64,000 bases of DNA from Gammaproteobacteria bacterium. GTDB taxonomy: Bacteria > Pseudomonadota > Gammaproteobacteria > Granulosicoccales > Granulosicoccaceae. The stretch lies in the NCBI GenBank assembly GCA_002746645.1, contig PDPU01000023.1, positions 143,922-207,921 of the forward strand, written 5' to 3'. Below the pieces are notes generated by a model, which was given only the letters and a program-made list of their open reading frames with translations, did not search any database and was not told the DNA's origin. This document shows, one piece after another, positions 18,217 through 27,509 of this stretch (within the stretch, counting starts at the first letter, position 1; every line of letters starts with the position of its first letter). Both the position numbers and the translations under genes were made by a program.

Positions 18217-19271
18217 CGCAAGCGGCATCATCGTGCAACCACCTCGATTCAATCATGAATGACAACAACGACAAGTTATCAAACACGCCTGCCAACGGCG
18301 ACGGGTTCAGCGAACTCGATCTTGCTCTGATCGGGGTAAACGTATTCGGCAACCGGCCCTCCGGTGCAAAACCGGATCTCTACGAGATTGCAGCCTGGCG
18401 GCAAGGCGAACTCTCATCCGAACGCGAGCGCGAGGTCAGGAGCCACCTGGCCAACGACGCCGAGGTATACCAGCTACTGCTTGACTATCTCGACGCCGAG
18501 GCATTCGCCCGCGAAACAGCCTCTACTGCGAGCGAAACACCACTCGAAACGGACAGCGTCCGTCGCGAGGCCTCATCGTCACGCATCTGCGACGATGAAG
18601 GTGGTTCGTTCTTCTCGAAGCTCCGCGCGCTGTTCGGTTTGCCGACGCCCGCACTGGCCGGTGCCCTGGCCGTGGCCGCTCTGGCAATCCTGGTTACGCC
18701 GTTGCTGCAACGAGGTTCATCGAACCCTGACGATGGCAATATCGAGAGTGCAACGACGACGATGATGACATACGCAGAAGGGTTCGACCTATCAGGTCTT
18801 GCGGCACCAGCAATCACCCGCTCACTGGCGGGGGTTCTGCCACCAGCCAGCATCGAAGAACTCGGTGAGATGCTGGTCAAGCGTGGCATGGCCGACATAC
18901 TGGGTACCCTGCCGGCCGACTCGGTCAATGACGAATGGCAGAACTGGCACGACGTCACGCTGGAACAAACTGCCGTTCCGTGTGAAGACAGCATCGATGC
19001 TGCGTGGTGCACGGCCAACACATCAGAGCTCGAAGCGGTCGGACAGTGGCTCATGACGACTTACCTGGCCTGCGACAGCGGTCTTCTTGCCGACAATGCC
19101 GAACTTGGCAAGGAGCAGTTCGACACCCGTGATCGTGTGCTGGCCCTGAAAAGTGCCCAGGTACTCGAGAACGGCCTTCTCGCCCCGCTGTTCAGCAGCA
19201 ACCACGAAGTCGAGAACATCGACACACTGTGCAGCGCCGTCAGCGATATCATTGACGCTTCAGGCTCCTGA
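18213..19271 (+). CDS. anti-sigma-like membrane protein
   Basis: 352 residues from a GTG that overlaps the upstream stop; an ATG 14 codons in (18255) is an equally good start. Residues 50-105 (DLYEIAAWRQGELS, REVRSHLANDAEVYQLL) look like the cytoplasmic sigma-binding helices of anti-sigma factors, without the usual HxxxCxxC zinc site. One TM helix follows (about 150-170, ALAVAALAILVTPLL), then about 180 residues outside the cytoplasm with several Cys. It sits directly before the sigma-like gene, the common order being reversed. Identity is inferred from layout and topology. Confidence 0.6.
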   Translation: MTQAASSCNHLDSIMNDNNDKLSNTPANGDGFSELDLALIGVNVFGNRPSGAKPDLYEIAAWRQGELSSEREREVRSHLANDAEVYQLLLDYLDAEAFARETASTASETPLETDSVRREASSSRICDDEGGSFFSKLRALFGLPTPALAGALAVAALAILVTPLLQRGSSNPDDGNIESATTTMMTYAEGFDLSGLAAPAITRSLAGVLPPASIEELGEMLVKRGMADILGTLPADSVNDEWQNWHDVTLEQTAVPCEDSIDAAWCTANTSELEAVGQWLMTTYLACDSGLLADNAELGKEQFDTRDRVLALKSAQVLENGLLAPLFSSNHEVENIDTLCSAVSDIIDASGS

Positions 19272-20302
19272 TGTCTGTCGTTCACGGTCTGTCCGCTCGA
19301 ATACCACCGTCAAATGGAGAAGCTCCTGACAGACCGTCCTCATCGGCCAGTTCAAAAAACAAGAGATCACATTACTTGAACAGGGAAAACCCGGACAGTC
19401 GACTGCAGGCGCTCTATGGCGACCGCTGGCTGTCGCGCCTCAGAAAATTTACCCGCCAGCGTTTCGGCGGTTTCCCCGAGTGGGAAACCTGGTTCGAGGA
19501 GGCACACCAGAACCTTGCGCTGAAGATGCATAAACTGGCACCGGAACGAGTCATGAGCGATGCGCTCGTGATTGCTTCGTTTCGCAACGAGCTGATCTCG
19601 GTGCGCCGCCACCACATCGGCTATCCGCGGCCGCGTCAATGGCTCCGTGAATTCAGCCAGCTCGGTCAGGATCTGTTCGACTGGAAATGTCTCAAGGGCC
19701 TTTCACGACGTCAAATCATCGAAAAGGCCTTGAACAAGGCGGCTGCATTTACCCTTGGCGACACGGTACACGCAAGTGACCGTGACGACGATTCGACCGA
19801 CAAGGACGCCGATCTCTATGCTACCGGAGACACACCGGCATTCCGTGAACTGGTCGAGCGGTTGCTGACGAGAATGGATGAGAAGAAGGAGTGTGATGGC
19901 GTCAGGCGGATATCCGATGCCGACGATACCGAAGTCCTCGACGCCATACCCGATGAACTCAACGTCACCGACGGCGCTGCTGCCGACAACGAAGTATCGG
20001 AGTTACTCCAACTTCTGATGGGCGGTGCTGCTGACACGGCAGGTCTTTCCACAGGTACCGCGCGTATCGCCAGCATGCGCAACACCCTTCAGAAACGGCT
20101 GGAGGCCACCGGCGAGCCCCTCCTGAGCGACGACGACGTGTTTCTGCTGCGCAGCTACTACTTTCAGGGGCTGTCGCAGAACGACATTGCCAAGCTGCTT
20201 GGCGAACCGTTGCAACGCGTGGTCAGACGACGTGAAGCGGCAATACGTCGCATCGGAAAGTTTCTTGCGGAACAGGGCTTCGACAAGCAGGCCCTGCTCT
20301 GA
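19271..20302 (+). CDS. sigma-70-family-like regulator with long inter-domain insert
   Basis: 343 residues, much longer than a usual ECF sigma of about 190. The N-terminal part (RWLSRLRKFTRQRFGGF, FEEAHQNLALKM, SFRNELISVRRH) fits a region-2-like helical bundle. The C-terminal 60 residues (DDDVFLLRSYYFQGLSQNDIAKLL then RVVRRREAAIRRI) form a clear region-4 helix-turn-helix. Between them lie about 120 acidic residues. The start overlaps the preceding stop by one base (TGATG), so the two genes are coupled. It probably directs transcription of this cluster. Confidence 0.65.
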   Translation: MSVVHGLSARIPPSNGEAPDRPSSSASSKNKRSHYLNRENPDSRLQALYGDRWLSRLRKFTRQRFGGFPEWETWFEEAHQNLALKMHKLAPERVMSDALVIASFRNELISVRRHHIGYPRPRQWLREFSQLGQDLFDWKCLKGLSRRQIIEKALNKAAAFTLGDTVHASDRDDDSTDKDADLYATGDTPAFRELVERLLTRMDEKKECDGVRRISDADDTEVLDAIPDELNVTDGAAADNEVSELLQLLMGGAADTAGLSTGTARIASMRNTLQKRLEATGEPLLSDDDVFLLRSYYFQGLSQNDIAKLLGEPLQRVVRRREAAIRRIGKFLAEQGFDKQALL

Positions 20303-20390
20303 ATCGGCTACCTTCGAATTCTCAAAACGCGCCCGCTTTACAAACATTGGCTTTCGGGCAACACGAGCCTGAGGAGACATCCCTGAACAC

Positions 20391-20514
20391 GGCTCGGTTC
20401 AAGGCTCGGTTCAGCGCTCGGTCAGCGGTCCGGTTCAACCGTGTTGAATCAGCGGCTCGATTCAACAATTCGGTCAGCAGTTCGATTCAACGTCCGGTCA
20501 GCGGCTTGATCAAC
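20391..20514. repeat. degenerate 11-15 bp tandem repeat
   Basis: About ten imperfect units such as GCTCGGTTCAAG, GCTCGGTTCAGC and GTCCGGTCAGC run head to tail. The array covers the last codons and stop of the lipoprotein gene on the minus strand and the 58 bp beyond it. On the minus strand the units read GCTGACCGAGC and GCTGAACCGAGC. Confidence 0.8.
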
Positions 20515-22119
20515 CAAAGAGCTCATCGGATTGCCGTCGCCATCATAGCGACCACATACCCCGTCTCCCAATGATTCACCGTTGAACTGCATGTCTTTCG
20601 TCGTCAGAAAATGCGGCTCGAGAAACTCGGGATCGACAAGCCGCACATCTGTATTCCTGTTGTCGCTTGCAAACCAGAAATCGTCGCCTTCGAGCATCCA
20701 GAGACCGTTGTGCGTCTCATTTTCATTGTCGAGAATGGCGGCAGTTCGGTCAGGATTCAGATACAGCGCCAGGGAGTGACTGTCGGTGTTGGAGACACAG
20801 ACCCAGAAACTGTCGATTACACCGTCACCGTTGGTATCGCTGTTGTACGGAGTCTCGTTGGAACTCAGTGCAGGCAGCACATTCGGCGGTCCAATTTCCA
20901 CCCGCCCGATCAGGCGCTCGCAGTAGCGCTGCTCCATCATCGACAGCGCGCTGATCTCAACCACCGCGCTGAAGATATCAGGATCGATCCAATCGATATC
21001 CCGGTAGATCGACACGACGCCCGATTCGTTTTCTGTCTGAATTGCGTCAGCCGCAGTGATCTGCCACGTGAAAGGCTCCGTGCTGACTTCACCGGGCACG
21101 ACGGAATTGCCGAACACGCCTTCCTGTTCGCTCGTGAACGCCAGAGTGATGAAATCCGTACTGGTCTCGTCGGCCGAAGCACAGTACCAGTAGTAATTGG
21201 AGTTGGCATTGAGAAGCTGCCTTCGCAACCTTTCTGCCGCATCGTCATCAACGGGTCCGGACGGTTCATCTACATCTTCAGGAGGATCATCATCCTCCGT
21301 GAAACCGCGAGAACATTCCACCGCCCCCTGGTCGATGGCCTCAAGGTGAAAGGATTCGAACTTCACGTGATTCTCGTCATTGAACTGCGGTTCCGACAAA
21401 GCCCATGACTGTGCCGAGGACAACATGCCACTGTAGCCCGCATCATTCGCCCGATTCCAGTTCGCCACAAGCCCCTGGCCAGCGATCACGAATGTTCCCG
21501 ACCCATCTTCGTAGAGGGCGAAAGCGAAATCTCCACCATCAGAAATGTCGCAATACCAGAAATTGTCTGTCTGATCCAGATTCGGTCCGTTCATCAGCAG
21601 CGTCGAGTAAACGCTGACTTCACCTTTGTCACCGCCCTCGGCATTCGACGTATCCGCGCAGATCATGTGCTCGGTGCCGCGCTCGGTGTCGAACAGGCTG
21701 GAAAAACGGTATTCCCCGGTCAACATCACCGAGTAGAGATCGAAGCGGGTGCCATCGGACAAATCGAGCATCAACTCCCCGAATTTCGTCGACCAGGTGA
21801 GTGAGTAGGACGAGCCGTTGAGTACGTCTCGAAGCTTGCCACTCTGGTCGGCATTGAATTCCAGTTCCCAACGCCTGGTAAGATCACCGACTCCGCCCGA
21901 GTAGACGAAACAATCCCAGTTTTGTCCGCGTTCGGCGCTGAGATAGTCAACGAACTCGGTATCGATGATCTCGGTGGAAGGCACACCTTCCTCCGGAACA
22001 CCGACGATGACGGTACCTTGTGGCTTGGTGTCGTTCGGATCGGAACAGGCAACAATGATGACACTGGCAACGAGAACCACGACAGCCAGTTGTACTCGCC
22101 GAAGCGTATTTCCATTCAA
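20449..22119 (-). CDS. lipoprotein with four W-x-C repeats
   Basis: 556 residues with lipobox IIVAC. The mature protein holds four divergent repeats of roughly 90-120 residues. Each opens with a Trp/Cys motif (NWDCFVYSG, FWYCDISDG, YWYCASADE, FWVCVSNTD) and closes with a single Cys (MICAD, VECSR, RYCER, GVCGR), which suggests one disulphide per repeat. A Pro/Asp/Glu hinge separates repeats 2 and 3. A calcium-like DTNGDGVID loop precedes repeat 4. The C-terminal tail (DQAADRTLNRTADR) is encoded by a minisatellite. It faces the sigma gene tail to tail. Function unknown. Confidence 0.65.
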   Translation of the reverse strand: MNGNTLRRVQLAVVVLVASVIIVACSDPNDTKPQGTVIVGVPEEGVPSTEIIDTEFVDYLSAERGQNWDCFVYSGGVGDLTRRWELEFNADQSGKLRDVLNGSSYSLTWSTKFGELMLDLSDGTRFDLYSVMLTGEYRFSSLFDTERGTEHMICADTSNAEGGDKGEVSVYSTLLMNGPNLDQTDNFWYCDISDGGDFAFALYEDGSGTFVIAGQGLVANWNRANDAGYSGMLSSAQSWALSEPQFNDENHVKFESFHLEAIDQGAVECSRGFTEDDDPPEDVDEPSGPVDDDAAERLRRQLLNANSNYYWYCASADETSTDFITLAFTSEQEGVFGNSVVPGEVSTEPFTWQITAADAIQTENESGVVSIYRDIDWIDPDIFSAVVEISALSMMEQRYCERLIGRVEIGPPNVLPALSSNETPYNSDTNGDGVIDSFWVCVSNTDSHSLALYLNPDRTAAILDNENETHNGLWMLEGDDFWFASDNRNTDVRLVDPEFLEPHFLTTKDMQFNGESLGDGVCGRYDGDGNPMSSLVDQAADRTLNRTADRIVESSR

Positions 22120-22234
22120 GAACGTCTTCCTCGGGTCCGAACCACAGCCCCTTCAAACCAGTGACGAATTGTCAGCGATTGCAGCGCATGTTACAAGCAG
22201 GTAAAGGGTGAACTCTTCCTACAAGTCGGCAAGG

Positions 22235-22263
22235 TTCTACATGGTGCTCAGGTCGGCTATAAT
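22235..22263 (+). promoter_or_regulatory. promoter of tRNA-Ser
   Basis: A perfect TATAAT lies 10 bp ahead of the mature tRNA. The hexamer 17 bp upstream (TTCTAC) is only a weak -35 match. Confidence 0.6.
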
Positions 22264-22272
22264 CATGCGCTC

Positions 22273-22360
22273 GGAGAGGTGGCAGAGTGGTCGAATGCGG
22301 CGGTCTTGAAAACCGTTGACTGTAACAGGTCCGGGGGTTCGAATCCCTCCCTCTCCGCCA
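22273..22360 (+). tRNA. tRNA-Ser(UGA)
   Basis: 88 nt with a 7-bp acceptor stem (GGAGAGG with CCTCTCC), discriminator G and encoded CCA. The anticodon loop reads CTTGAAA, giving anticodon UGA. GGTTCGAATCC is the T-arm, and the long variable arm is as expected for a class II serine tRNA. Confidence 0.95.
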
Positions 22361-22518
22361 CTTCGGCACAAGACCGGGCATGTCTCTGCCGTCGCGCAAG
22401 GCGTGATGGAACATGGCTGACGGCGGTAGCGACCGTCCTGCAGGCGCGCAGGGTCATGACGTGCTGCAGGTGCGGGAAACGAATACCAGTGAAGTGAGTA
22501 GAGTTAGTGAATGCTCAG

Positions 22519-23061
22519 ATGAAGACCTGGGTTGGATTGATCCGCGGAATCGGCCCTTCCACACACCCCGTAATGCCACTGCGAGAGCTGCAGGACAGGT
22601 GCACGGCCGCGGGGTTGAGCAACACGCAAAGCCTGCTTGCAACGGGCAACCTCGTTTTTGAAACCAATCTTCCCGAACAGGAAATCCAGCAGCTTCTGAA
22701 TGATACGATCAAATCCTTCGGCCTTGAAAACCATGTGGTTTTGCGGCGGCCGAAAGAATTGAGAAGAGCCGCTCATCAAAATCCCTTCCCGGATGCCGCC
22801 TCGGACAGGCCTGCGAAGCTGCTCGTCCTGTTTCTGCCCGAACAGGCAGAGCCTGCTGCCGAAGCCACCATAGCCGAGCGTGCAGGGTCGGAACGAGTCA
22901 GTGTCTCGGAACGAGAGGTCTACATCGACTACCGTGCAGGGGTTGCGCGATCCAGGCTATCGCCTGCGTTTCTGGAACGTGTCCTGCACCAGTCCGGGAC
23001 AGCCAGAAACTGGAACACGCTGACGAAACTGTGCGAGTCATCGCACCAGCGCGAAGGCTGA
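22519..23061 (+). CDS. DUF1697 family protein
   Basis: 180 residues from the ATG; a GTG four codons earlier is possible. MKTWVGLIRGIGP, the PLRELQD helix with SLLATGNLVFE, and the closing ARNWNTLTKL match DUF1697, a small cytoplasmic alpha/beta family of unknown function. LVLFLPEQ and YIDYRAGVARSRL fit its central strands. It stands alone between the tRNA gene and the MFS exporter. Confidence 0.85.
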   Translation: MKTWVGLIRGIGPSTHPVMPLRELQDRCTAAGLSNTQSLLATGNLVFETNLPEQEIQQLLNDTIKSFGLENHVVLRRPKELRRAAHQNPFPDAASDRPAKLLVLFLPEQAEPAAEATIAERAGSERVSVSEREVYIDYRAGVARSRLSPAFLERVLHQSGTARNWNTLTKLCESSHQREG

Positions 23062-23144
23062 GCGCAACGACTGTTTGCCCGATCCACTTGCGGCGCACCG
23101 TATCCGGTGAAGCGGTGAATCTTCGCCAGAGCGGTCTGATCCGA

Positions 23145-24464
23145 TCAGAGATGTGATGCCCAGCGCGGATGATTGTCGTCCACGACATAGGCGTGGCTGT
23201 GGCTACGCTGACCATTCAGATGTGGGTGGTCCAGTGGCAGGTTGTCGTGGATATGGGACACTTCGACGGGATCATCCACAGGCCACAGAGACAATGCGAC
23301 AAGGATACCGACGCCGCCCACTGCGGCAAGGATGAGCAGGGCCACGACAGCACCGAACGCTGTCATCAGCCAGCCGGAAAGCGGATAGGCGATGAGCCAG
23401 CATCCGTGACCAAGCGCGAATTGGGCGGCATAGAGTGCCGGGCGGTCATCCTCGTGGGAGGAACGGCGCAGCAATCGACCCGAAGGGGTGAAAACGGCGG
23501 AACAGCCAAGGCCAACCAGAAACCACGCACCGAGGAGGAGCGGCCAGGAAAGCCCTGCAACGCGGATCAACAACGCCAGAGCAAGCAGAGCCCCCGTCGC
23601 CAGCACGGCGCCAGACACCATCACGGGACGGTCGGGAAGGCGCTCAAGCAGCCCGGGAAGGCCCAGTGCGGCCAGCATCGATCCGGCGCCGAAAGCAAAC
23701 AGGGTCCAGGCCAGTGCGCTTTCGGGCAGCCCCAGCGACCCGCGCACCATGACAACGGAATTGACCAGCACCATCTCCCCGGCGGCAGCGGCAGTCAGGT
23801 TCAACGCCAGCAATCCGCGCAGTCGGGGTGTAGCCAGATAGATGCGTATTCCGCGTGTGGTGCGATCCTGAATGCCGCGGCGCCGGGTCGGTTCGAGGCT
23901 CGGCAGCAGCGACGACACGACCAGCAGAGCCGAAGCAACGAAACCCAGCATCGTACCGATGAACAGCATGTGATAACTCATCACCGCCAGCAGCAGTGCC
24001 GCCAGTGTCGGGCTGACGATGTTCTCCAGGTCATAGGCCAGCCGCGACAGAGACAGGGCTCGGGTGTAGCGCGCCTCGTCGGGCAGCACATCGGGAATCG
24101 TCGCCTGAAAGGTCGGTGTGAAGGCAGCCGAGGCCGACTGCAGCAGGAAGATCAGTGCGTATACCTGCCAGAGTTCGGTGACAAAAGGCAGGCAGAACGC
24201 GACAAGTGCACGGATCAGATCCAGCCCGACCAGCAGTGTCCGGCGCGATACCTGACTGGCAAAGGCGCCGGCAATGGGTGCAATGCCGATGTAGGCCACC
24301 ATCTTGATCGTGAACACCGTCCCCAGCACCATTGCCGCCTGTTCGCCGGCAAGATCGAAGGCCAGAAGCCCGAGCGCCACGGTCGCGAGGCCGGTTCCCA
24401 GCAGTGCCACCACCTGTGCAGTGAAGAGATGGCGAAAGGTGCGGTTCTTCAGAATATCCAGCAT
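23145..24464 (-). CDS. MFS transporter with His-rich C-terminal tail
   Basis: 439 residues with about 12 hydrophobic segments. The pattern (MLDILKNRTFRHLFTAQVVALLG start, SRRTLLVGLDLIRAL loop, Arg/Asp-rich central loop) fits the EntS-like exporter branch of the major facilitator superfamily. The last 40 residues are cytoplasmic and hold many His (HIHDNLPLDHPHL, SHSHAYVVDDNHPRW), a likely metal-binding tail. The start was set at the ATG opening the conserved N-terminus, 26 codons inside the frame. It is divergent from the solute-binding-protein gene. Substrate unknown; a metal-linked one is plausible. Confidence 0.8.
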   Translation of the reverse strand: MLDILKNRTFRHLFTAQVVALLGTGLATVALGLLAFDLAGEQAAMVLGTVFTIKMVAYIGIAPIAGAFASQVSRRTLLVGLDLIRALVAFCLPFVTELWQVYALIFLLQSASAAFTPTFQATIPDVLPDEARYTRALSLSRLAYDLENIVSPTLAALLLAVMSYHMLFIGTMLGFVASALLVVSSLLPSLEPTRRRGIQDRTTRGIRIYLATPRLRGLLALNLTAAAAGEMVLVNSVVMVRGSLGLPESALAWTLFAFGAGSMLAALGLPGLLERLPDRPVMVSGAVLATGALLALALLIRVAGLSWPLLLGAWFLVGLGCSAVFTPSGRLLRRSSHEDDRPALYAAQFALGHGCWLIAYPLSGWLMTAFGAVVALLILAAVGGVGILVALSLWPVDDPVEVSHIHDNLPLDHPHLNGQRSHSHAYVVDDNHPRWASHL

Positions 24465-24696
24465 GTCACTGATACCTTGCAAAGGGCCTGCAGACAATGC
24501 GATTTGCAAGTTGTCTGCAGCGGTGTTACCGTTACCATCCACGGAATGTAATCAATATTTCAGTAATCCCGCGAAATTCCATTGTCACGCTTGTTCATTT
24601 TAATCCGACGTGACAGTTCATCCGACGTAACGGCATTCCGACCGACAGGCAAACGGAAAACGCAGGGATCTGAAACATGATCAGAGGGAGGAAGCC

Positions 24697-25836
24697 ATGT
24701 TGTACAGACTTTCCTCCGCCTGGGGAATCATCGCATCGGTGGCTCTCCTCTGCGGAACGCCAGGAGCACCGTTGCTGGCACAGGACACACCCGACGCAAC
24801 GCAGCGCGACATTACCTTCACGACCTGGACCGGGGTCTACATGCGCAGCCAGATGCTGGGTTTCGTGCGCCCCTACGAAGCGGCCAACGATGTTCGCGTC
24901 CACGTGGAGCATTATGATGGCGGTCTTTCGGAAATCCGCGATCAGGTGGAATCGGCCAATGTCATCTGGGACGTTGTCGACCTGACTCAGGCCGATTCCA
25001 TGCGAGCCTGCAAGGAGGGTCTGCTGGAGGATCTGTCCGACGTGGAACTGCCCGACGGTGTGGACGGCACTCCGTTCAGGGATGATTTCATGCCCGGTGC
25101 GCTCAGCGATTGCGGTGTGGGCGTGATCGAGTGGGCCACGGCCTTCGCCTATTCCAATGACGCTTTCGGAGACAACCCACCCAGCAGCATCCAGGATTTC
25201 TTCGACACCGAAAACTTCCCGGGAGTGCGGGCTGTCCGCAACGACCCCACGGTCGTCATGGAATGGGCGCTGATGGCCGATGGCGTGGCACGTGACGATG
25301 TCTATGCCACCCTCGAAACCGAGGAAGGCGTGACGCGCGCACTGCGCGTGATGGATGCGATCAGACCCGGACTTCGACTCTGGTCCACCGGGCTCGAGCC
25401 GGTTCGACTCCTGAACTCGAATGATGTCGTCATGTCCTCGATATGGTCGACCACCGGAGCCGCGGCCGCGAAAGAGAATGGTGCCGATTTCAGCATCGTC
25501 TACGATGGCCGGGTGCTGGAACTGGATCTGTTCGGCATCCCGAAGGGAAGCCGTAACCGGGAGGCCGCTCTGGAATTCATCAAGTACGCGAGTTCCTCGC
25601 AGTCACTGGCCAACATGGTCAGCCATCTGGCGAACGGACCGACACGCAGATCCTCGCTGGCGCTGCTGTCCGAAGAAACGCTGGAGAAGATTCCCAACAG
25701 TCCTGTCCATGATGATGAACTCAGCATCATCTCGGACGCCGACTGGTGGTCCAGAAATCATGCTCGTCTCGAAGAAGCGTTCGAAAACTGGCTCGAAACC
25801 AGTGGTCAGCACGGTCCCGCTGGCACAACACGATAA
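24697..25836 (+). CDS. PotD-like extracellular solute-binding protein
   Basis: 379 residues, with a strong ribosome site (AGGGAGGAAG) and a signal peptide ending near LLAQD. TFTTWTGVYMR, VWDVVDLTQAD-like central strands, WATAFAYSNDAF and the C-terminal FGIPKGSRNREAALEFIKYASS follow the polyamine/iron-type periplasmic binding fold. It is 12 bp ahead of a BCCT carrier gene and no ABC subunits are nearby, which is unusual for this family. The ligand may be the BCCT substrate, perhaps a quaternary amine; this is inference. Confidence 0.8.
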   Translation: MLYRLSSAWGIIASVALLCGTPGAPLLAQDTPDATQRDITFTTWTGVYMRSQMLGFVRPYEAANDVRVHVEHYDGGLSEIRDQVESANVIWDVVDLTQADSMRACKEGLLEDLSDVELPDGVDGTPFRDDFMPGALSDCGVGVIEWATAFAYSNDAFGDNPPSSIQDFFDTENFPGVRAVRNDPTVVMEWALMADGVARDDVYATLETEEGVTRALRVMDAIRPGLRLWSTGLEPVRLLNSNDVVMSSIWSTTGAAAAKENGADFSIVYDGRVLELDLFGIPKGSRNREAALEFIKYASSSQSLANMVSHLANGPTRRSSLALLSEETLEKIPNSPVHDDELSIISDADWWSRNHARLEEAFENWLETSGQHGPAGTTR

Positions 25837-25848
25837 ACGGAGGTCAAC

Positions 25849-27450
25849 ATGTCGGATTCCAGTCACCATGCCTCGAAGGATCTGATCGCAAAATCCGGTC
25901 TGTTTGCCGGGATGAACGTCTTCATGGCGCTGGCATCGATGGTCATGATCGTTGTCTTCGTCGCCTACACGATCACGGATGTCGAACGCTCGTCAGCGGT
26001 CTTTTCGGCCGGCAAGGATTTCATCCTCGGCAGCATGAAATGGTTCTACGTACTGGTCGTGAACGCCGCACTTTTCTTTTCGCTCTGGCTGCTGGTCAGC
26101 CGTTTCGGGCACGTCAAGCTCGGCAAGGACGACGACGAACCGGACTTCTCCACCTTTTCATGGATTGCCATGCTGTTTTCGGCAGGTCTTGGCTCGGGCC
26201 TGATCTACTGGGGCGTGTCGGAACCCATGTTCCACATGCAGGGCAACCCATTTGCCGACGCGAACGGCATCGAGGCGGGCACCAGCGAGGCCGCCATCAA
26301 GGCCGTGACGGTAACCATCTTTCACTGGGGCTTTCACGGCTGGGGCTTGTATGTGCTGGCAGGCATGACACTGGCCTACTTCGCTTACCGACACGACCTG
26401 CCCCTGACGCCACGCGCCGCTCTCTACCCGGTTCTCAAGGACAGGATCTACGGTCCGTGGGGGCATCTGGTCGACTTGATCGCCGTGTTCGGCACCGTAT
26501 TCGGGATCGCGACCTCGCTGGGACTCGGGGTCACGCCGATCTGCGCCGGGCTGGAGCGGCTGGGCTGGATGGAAAACAACCAGACCAACCAGCTCATCCT
26601 GGTGGCGATCATTACCGCACTGGGCACGGCTTCGGCCGCATCGGGCGTTGGCAAGGGCGTGCGAATCCTGTCCGAAATCAACGTGATGTCCAGCCTCGGG
26701 TTACTGGTGCTGTTCCTGATACTCGGACCGACCGCCTACATTCTGGGAGTGACCATTTCAGGGGTTGGCGACTATCTCTGGAACTTCATACCGATGGGCT
26801 TCAACGTCATCGGTGATCCCGAAAACGATTGGCAGACCTGGTGGACGCTGTTCTACTGGGGCTGGTGGATTGCATGGTGCCCTTTCGTCGGCATGTTCAT
26901 CGCCCGGGTCTCCAAGGGCAGGACGATCAAGGAATTCTGCGTCGCTGTCCTGTTCGTGCCAGTGACCGTGGTCATCGTCTGGATGGGCGTCTTCGGTGGT
27001 GCAGCGGCGGGCGTCGAGTTGTTCAACGATGCCGGCGTGTTCAATGCCGTGAACGAGGACTATGCCCGCGGCGTGTTCCAGACCGTTACCGGCTTCGGTT
27101 ACGAATGGCTGACGATGCCGATGAATTTCCTGATCACCATCCTGCTCATCTCGTGGTTCGTGACCTCGTCGGACTCCGGTACGCTCGTGATGTGCACGAT
27201 GCTGTCGATGGGCGACGAGCACCCACCGGTCAGGTTCCGCATCTTCTGGGGTGTGATCTCGGGTGCCGTGGCGGCTGTGCTGATGCTTGCGGGCGGCCTG
27301 TCCGCGTTGCAGACGGCCTCGATCGTTGCCGGCCTGCCGATTGCGGTCATCGTGTTGCTGATGATCTACGGCATGGTCAAGACACTGAGAGAGGAGCACC
27401 CACTGCCCGACTACAAGGACAAGTACGAGCTGGAATTCCTCAACCGCTAG
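25849..27450 (+). CDS. BCCT family transporter
   Basis: 533 residues with about 12 TM helices and a ribosome site (GGAGGT) 5 bp before the ATG. The BCCT signature is clear: GWWIAWCPFVGMFIARVSKG (the aromatic substrate box of TM8), FHWGFHGWGLY, GLGSGLIYWGVSEP and SSDSGTLVMC. Members import betaine, choline or carnitine using a sodium or proton gradient. It shares an operon with the preceding binding protein and is followed by a strong terminator. Substrate not assignable by eye. Confidence 0.93.
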   Translation: MSDSSHHASKDLIAKSGLFAGMNVFMALASMVMIVVFVAYTITDVERSSAVFSAGKDFILGSMKWFYVLVVNAALFFSLWLLVSRFGHVKLGKDDDEPDFSTFSWIAMLFSAGLGSGLIYWGVSEPMFHMQGNPFADANGIEAGTSEAAIKAVTVTIFHWGFHGWGLYVLAGMTLAYFAYRHDLPLTPRAALYPVLKDRIYGPWGHLVDLIAVFGTVFGIATSLGLGVTPICAGLERLGWMENNQTNQLILVAIITALGTASAASGVGKGVRILSEINVMSSLGLLVLFLILGPTAYILGVTISGVGDYLWNFIPMGFNVIGDPENDWQTWWTLFYWGWWIAWCPFVGMFIARVSKGRTIKEFCVAVLFVPVTVVIVWMGVFGGAAAGVELFNDAGVFNAVNEDYARGVFQTVTGFGYEWLTMPMNFLITILLISWFVTSSDSGTLVMCTMLSMGDEHPPVRFRIFWGVISGAVAAVLMLAGGLSALQTASIVAGLPIAVIVLLMIYGMVKTLREEHPLPDYKDKYELEFLNR

Positions 27451-27480
27451 GGTTTCCAGCCAGAGAAATCAGAAACGGAG

Positions 27481-27509
27481 AACGGGCGACAGTTTTTCTG
27501 TCGCCCGTT
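27481..27509 (+). terminator. rho-independent terminator of the BCCT operon
   Basis: A perfect 12-bp stem (27481-27492 with 27498-27509), a T5 loop, and a T-rich tail (TTTCGTTT) lie 30 bp after the BCCT stop codon. Confidence 0.9.
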
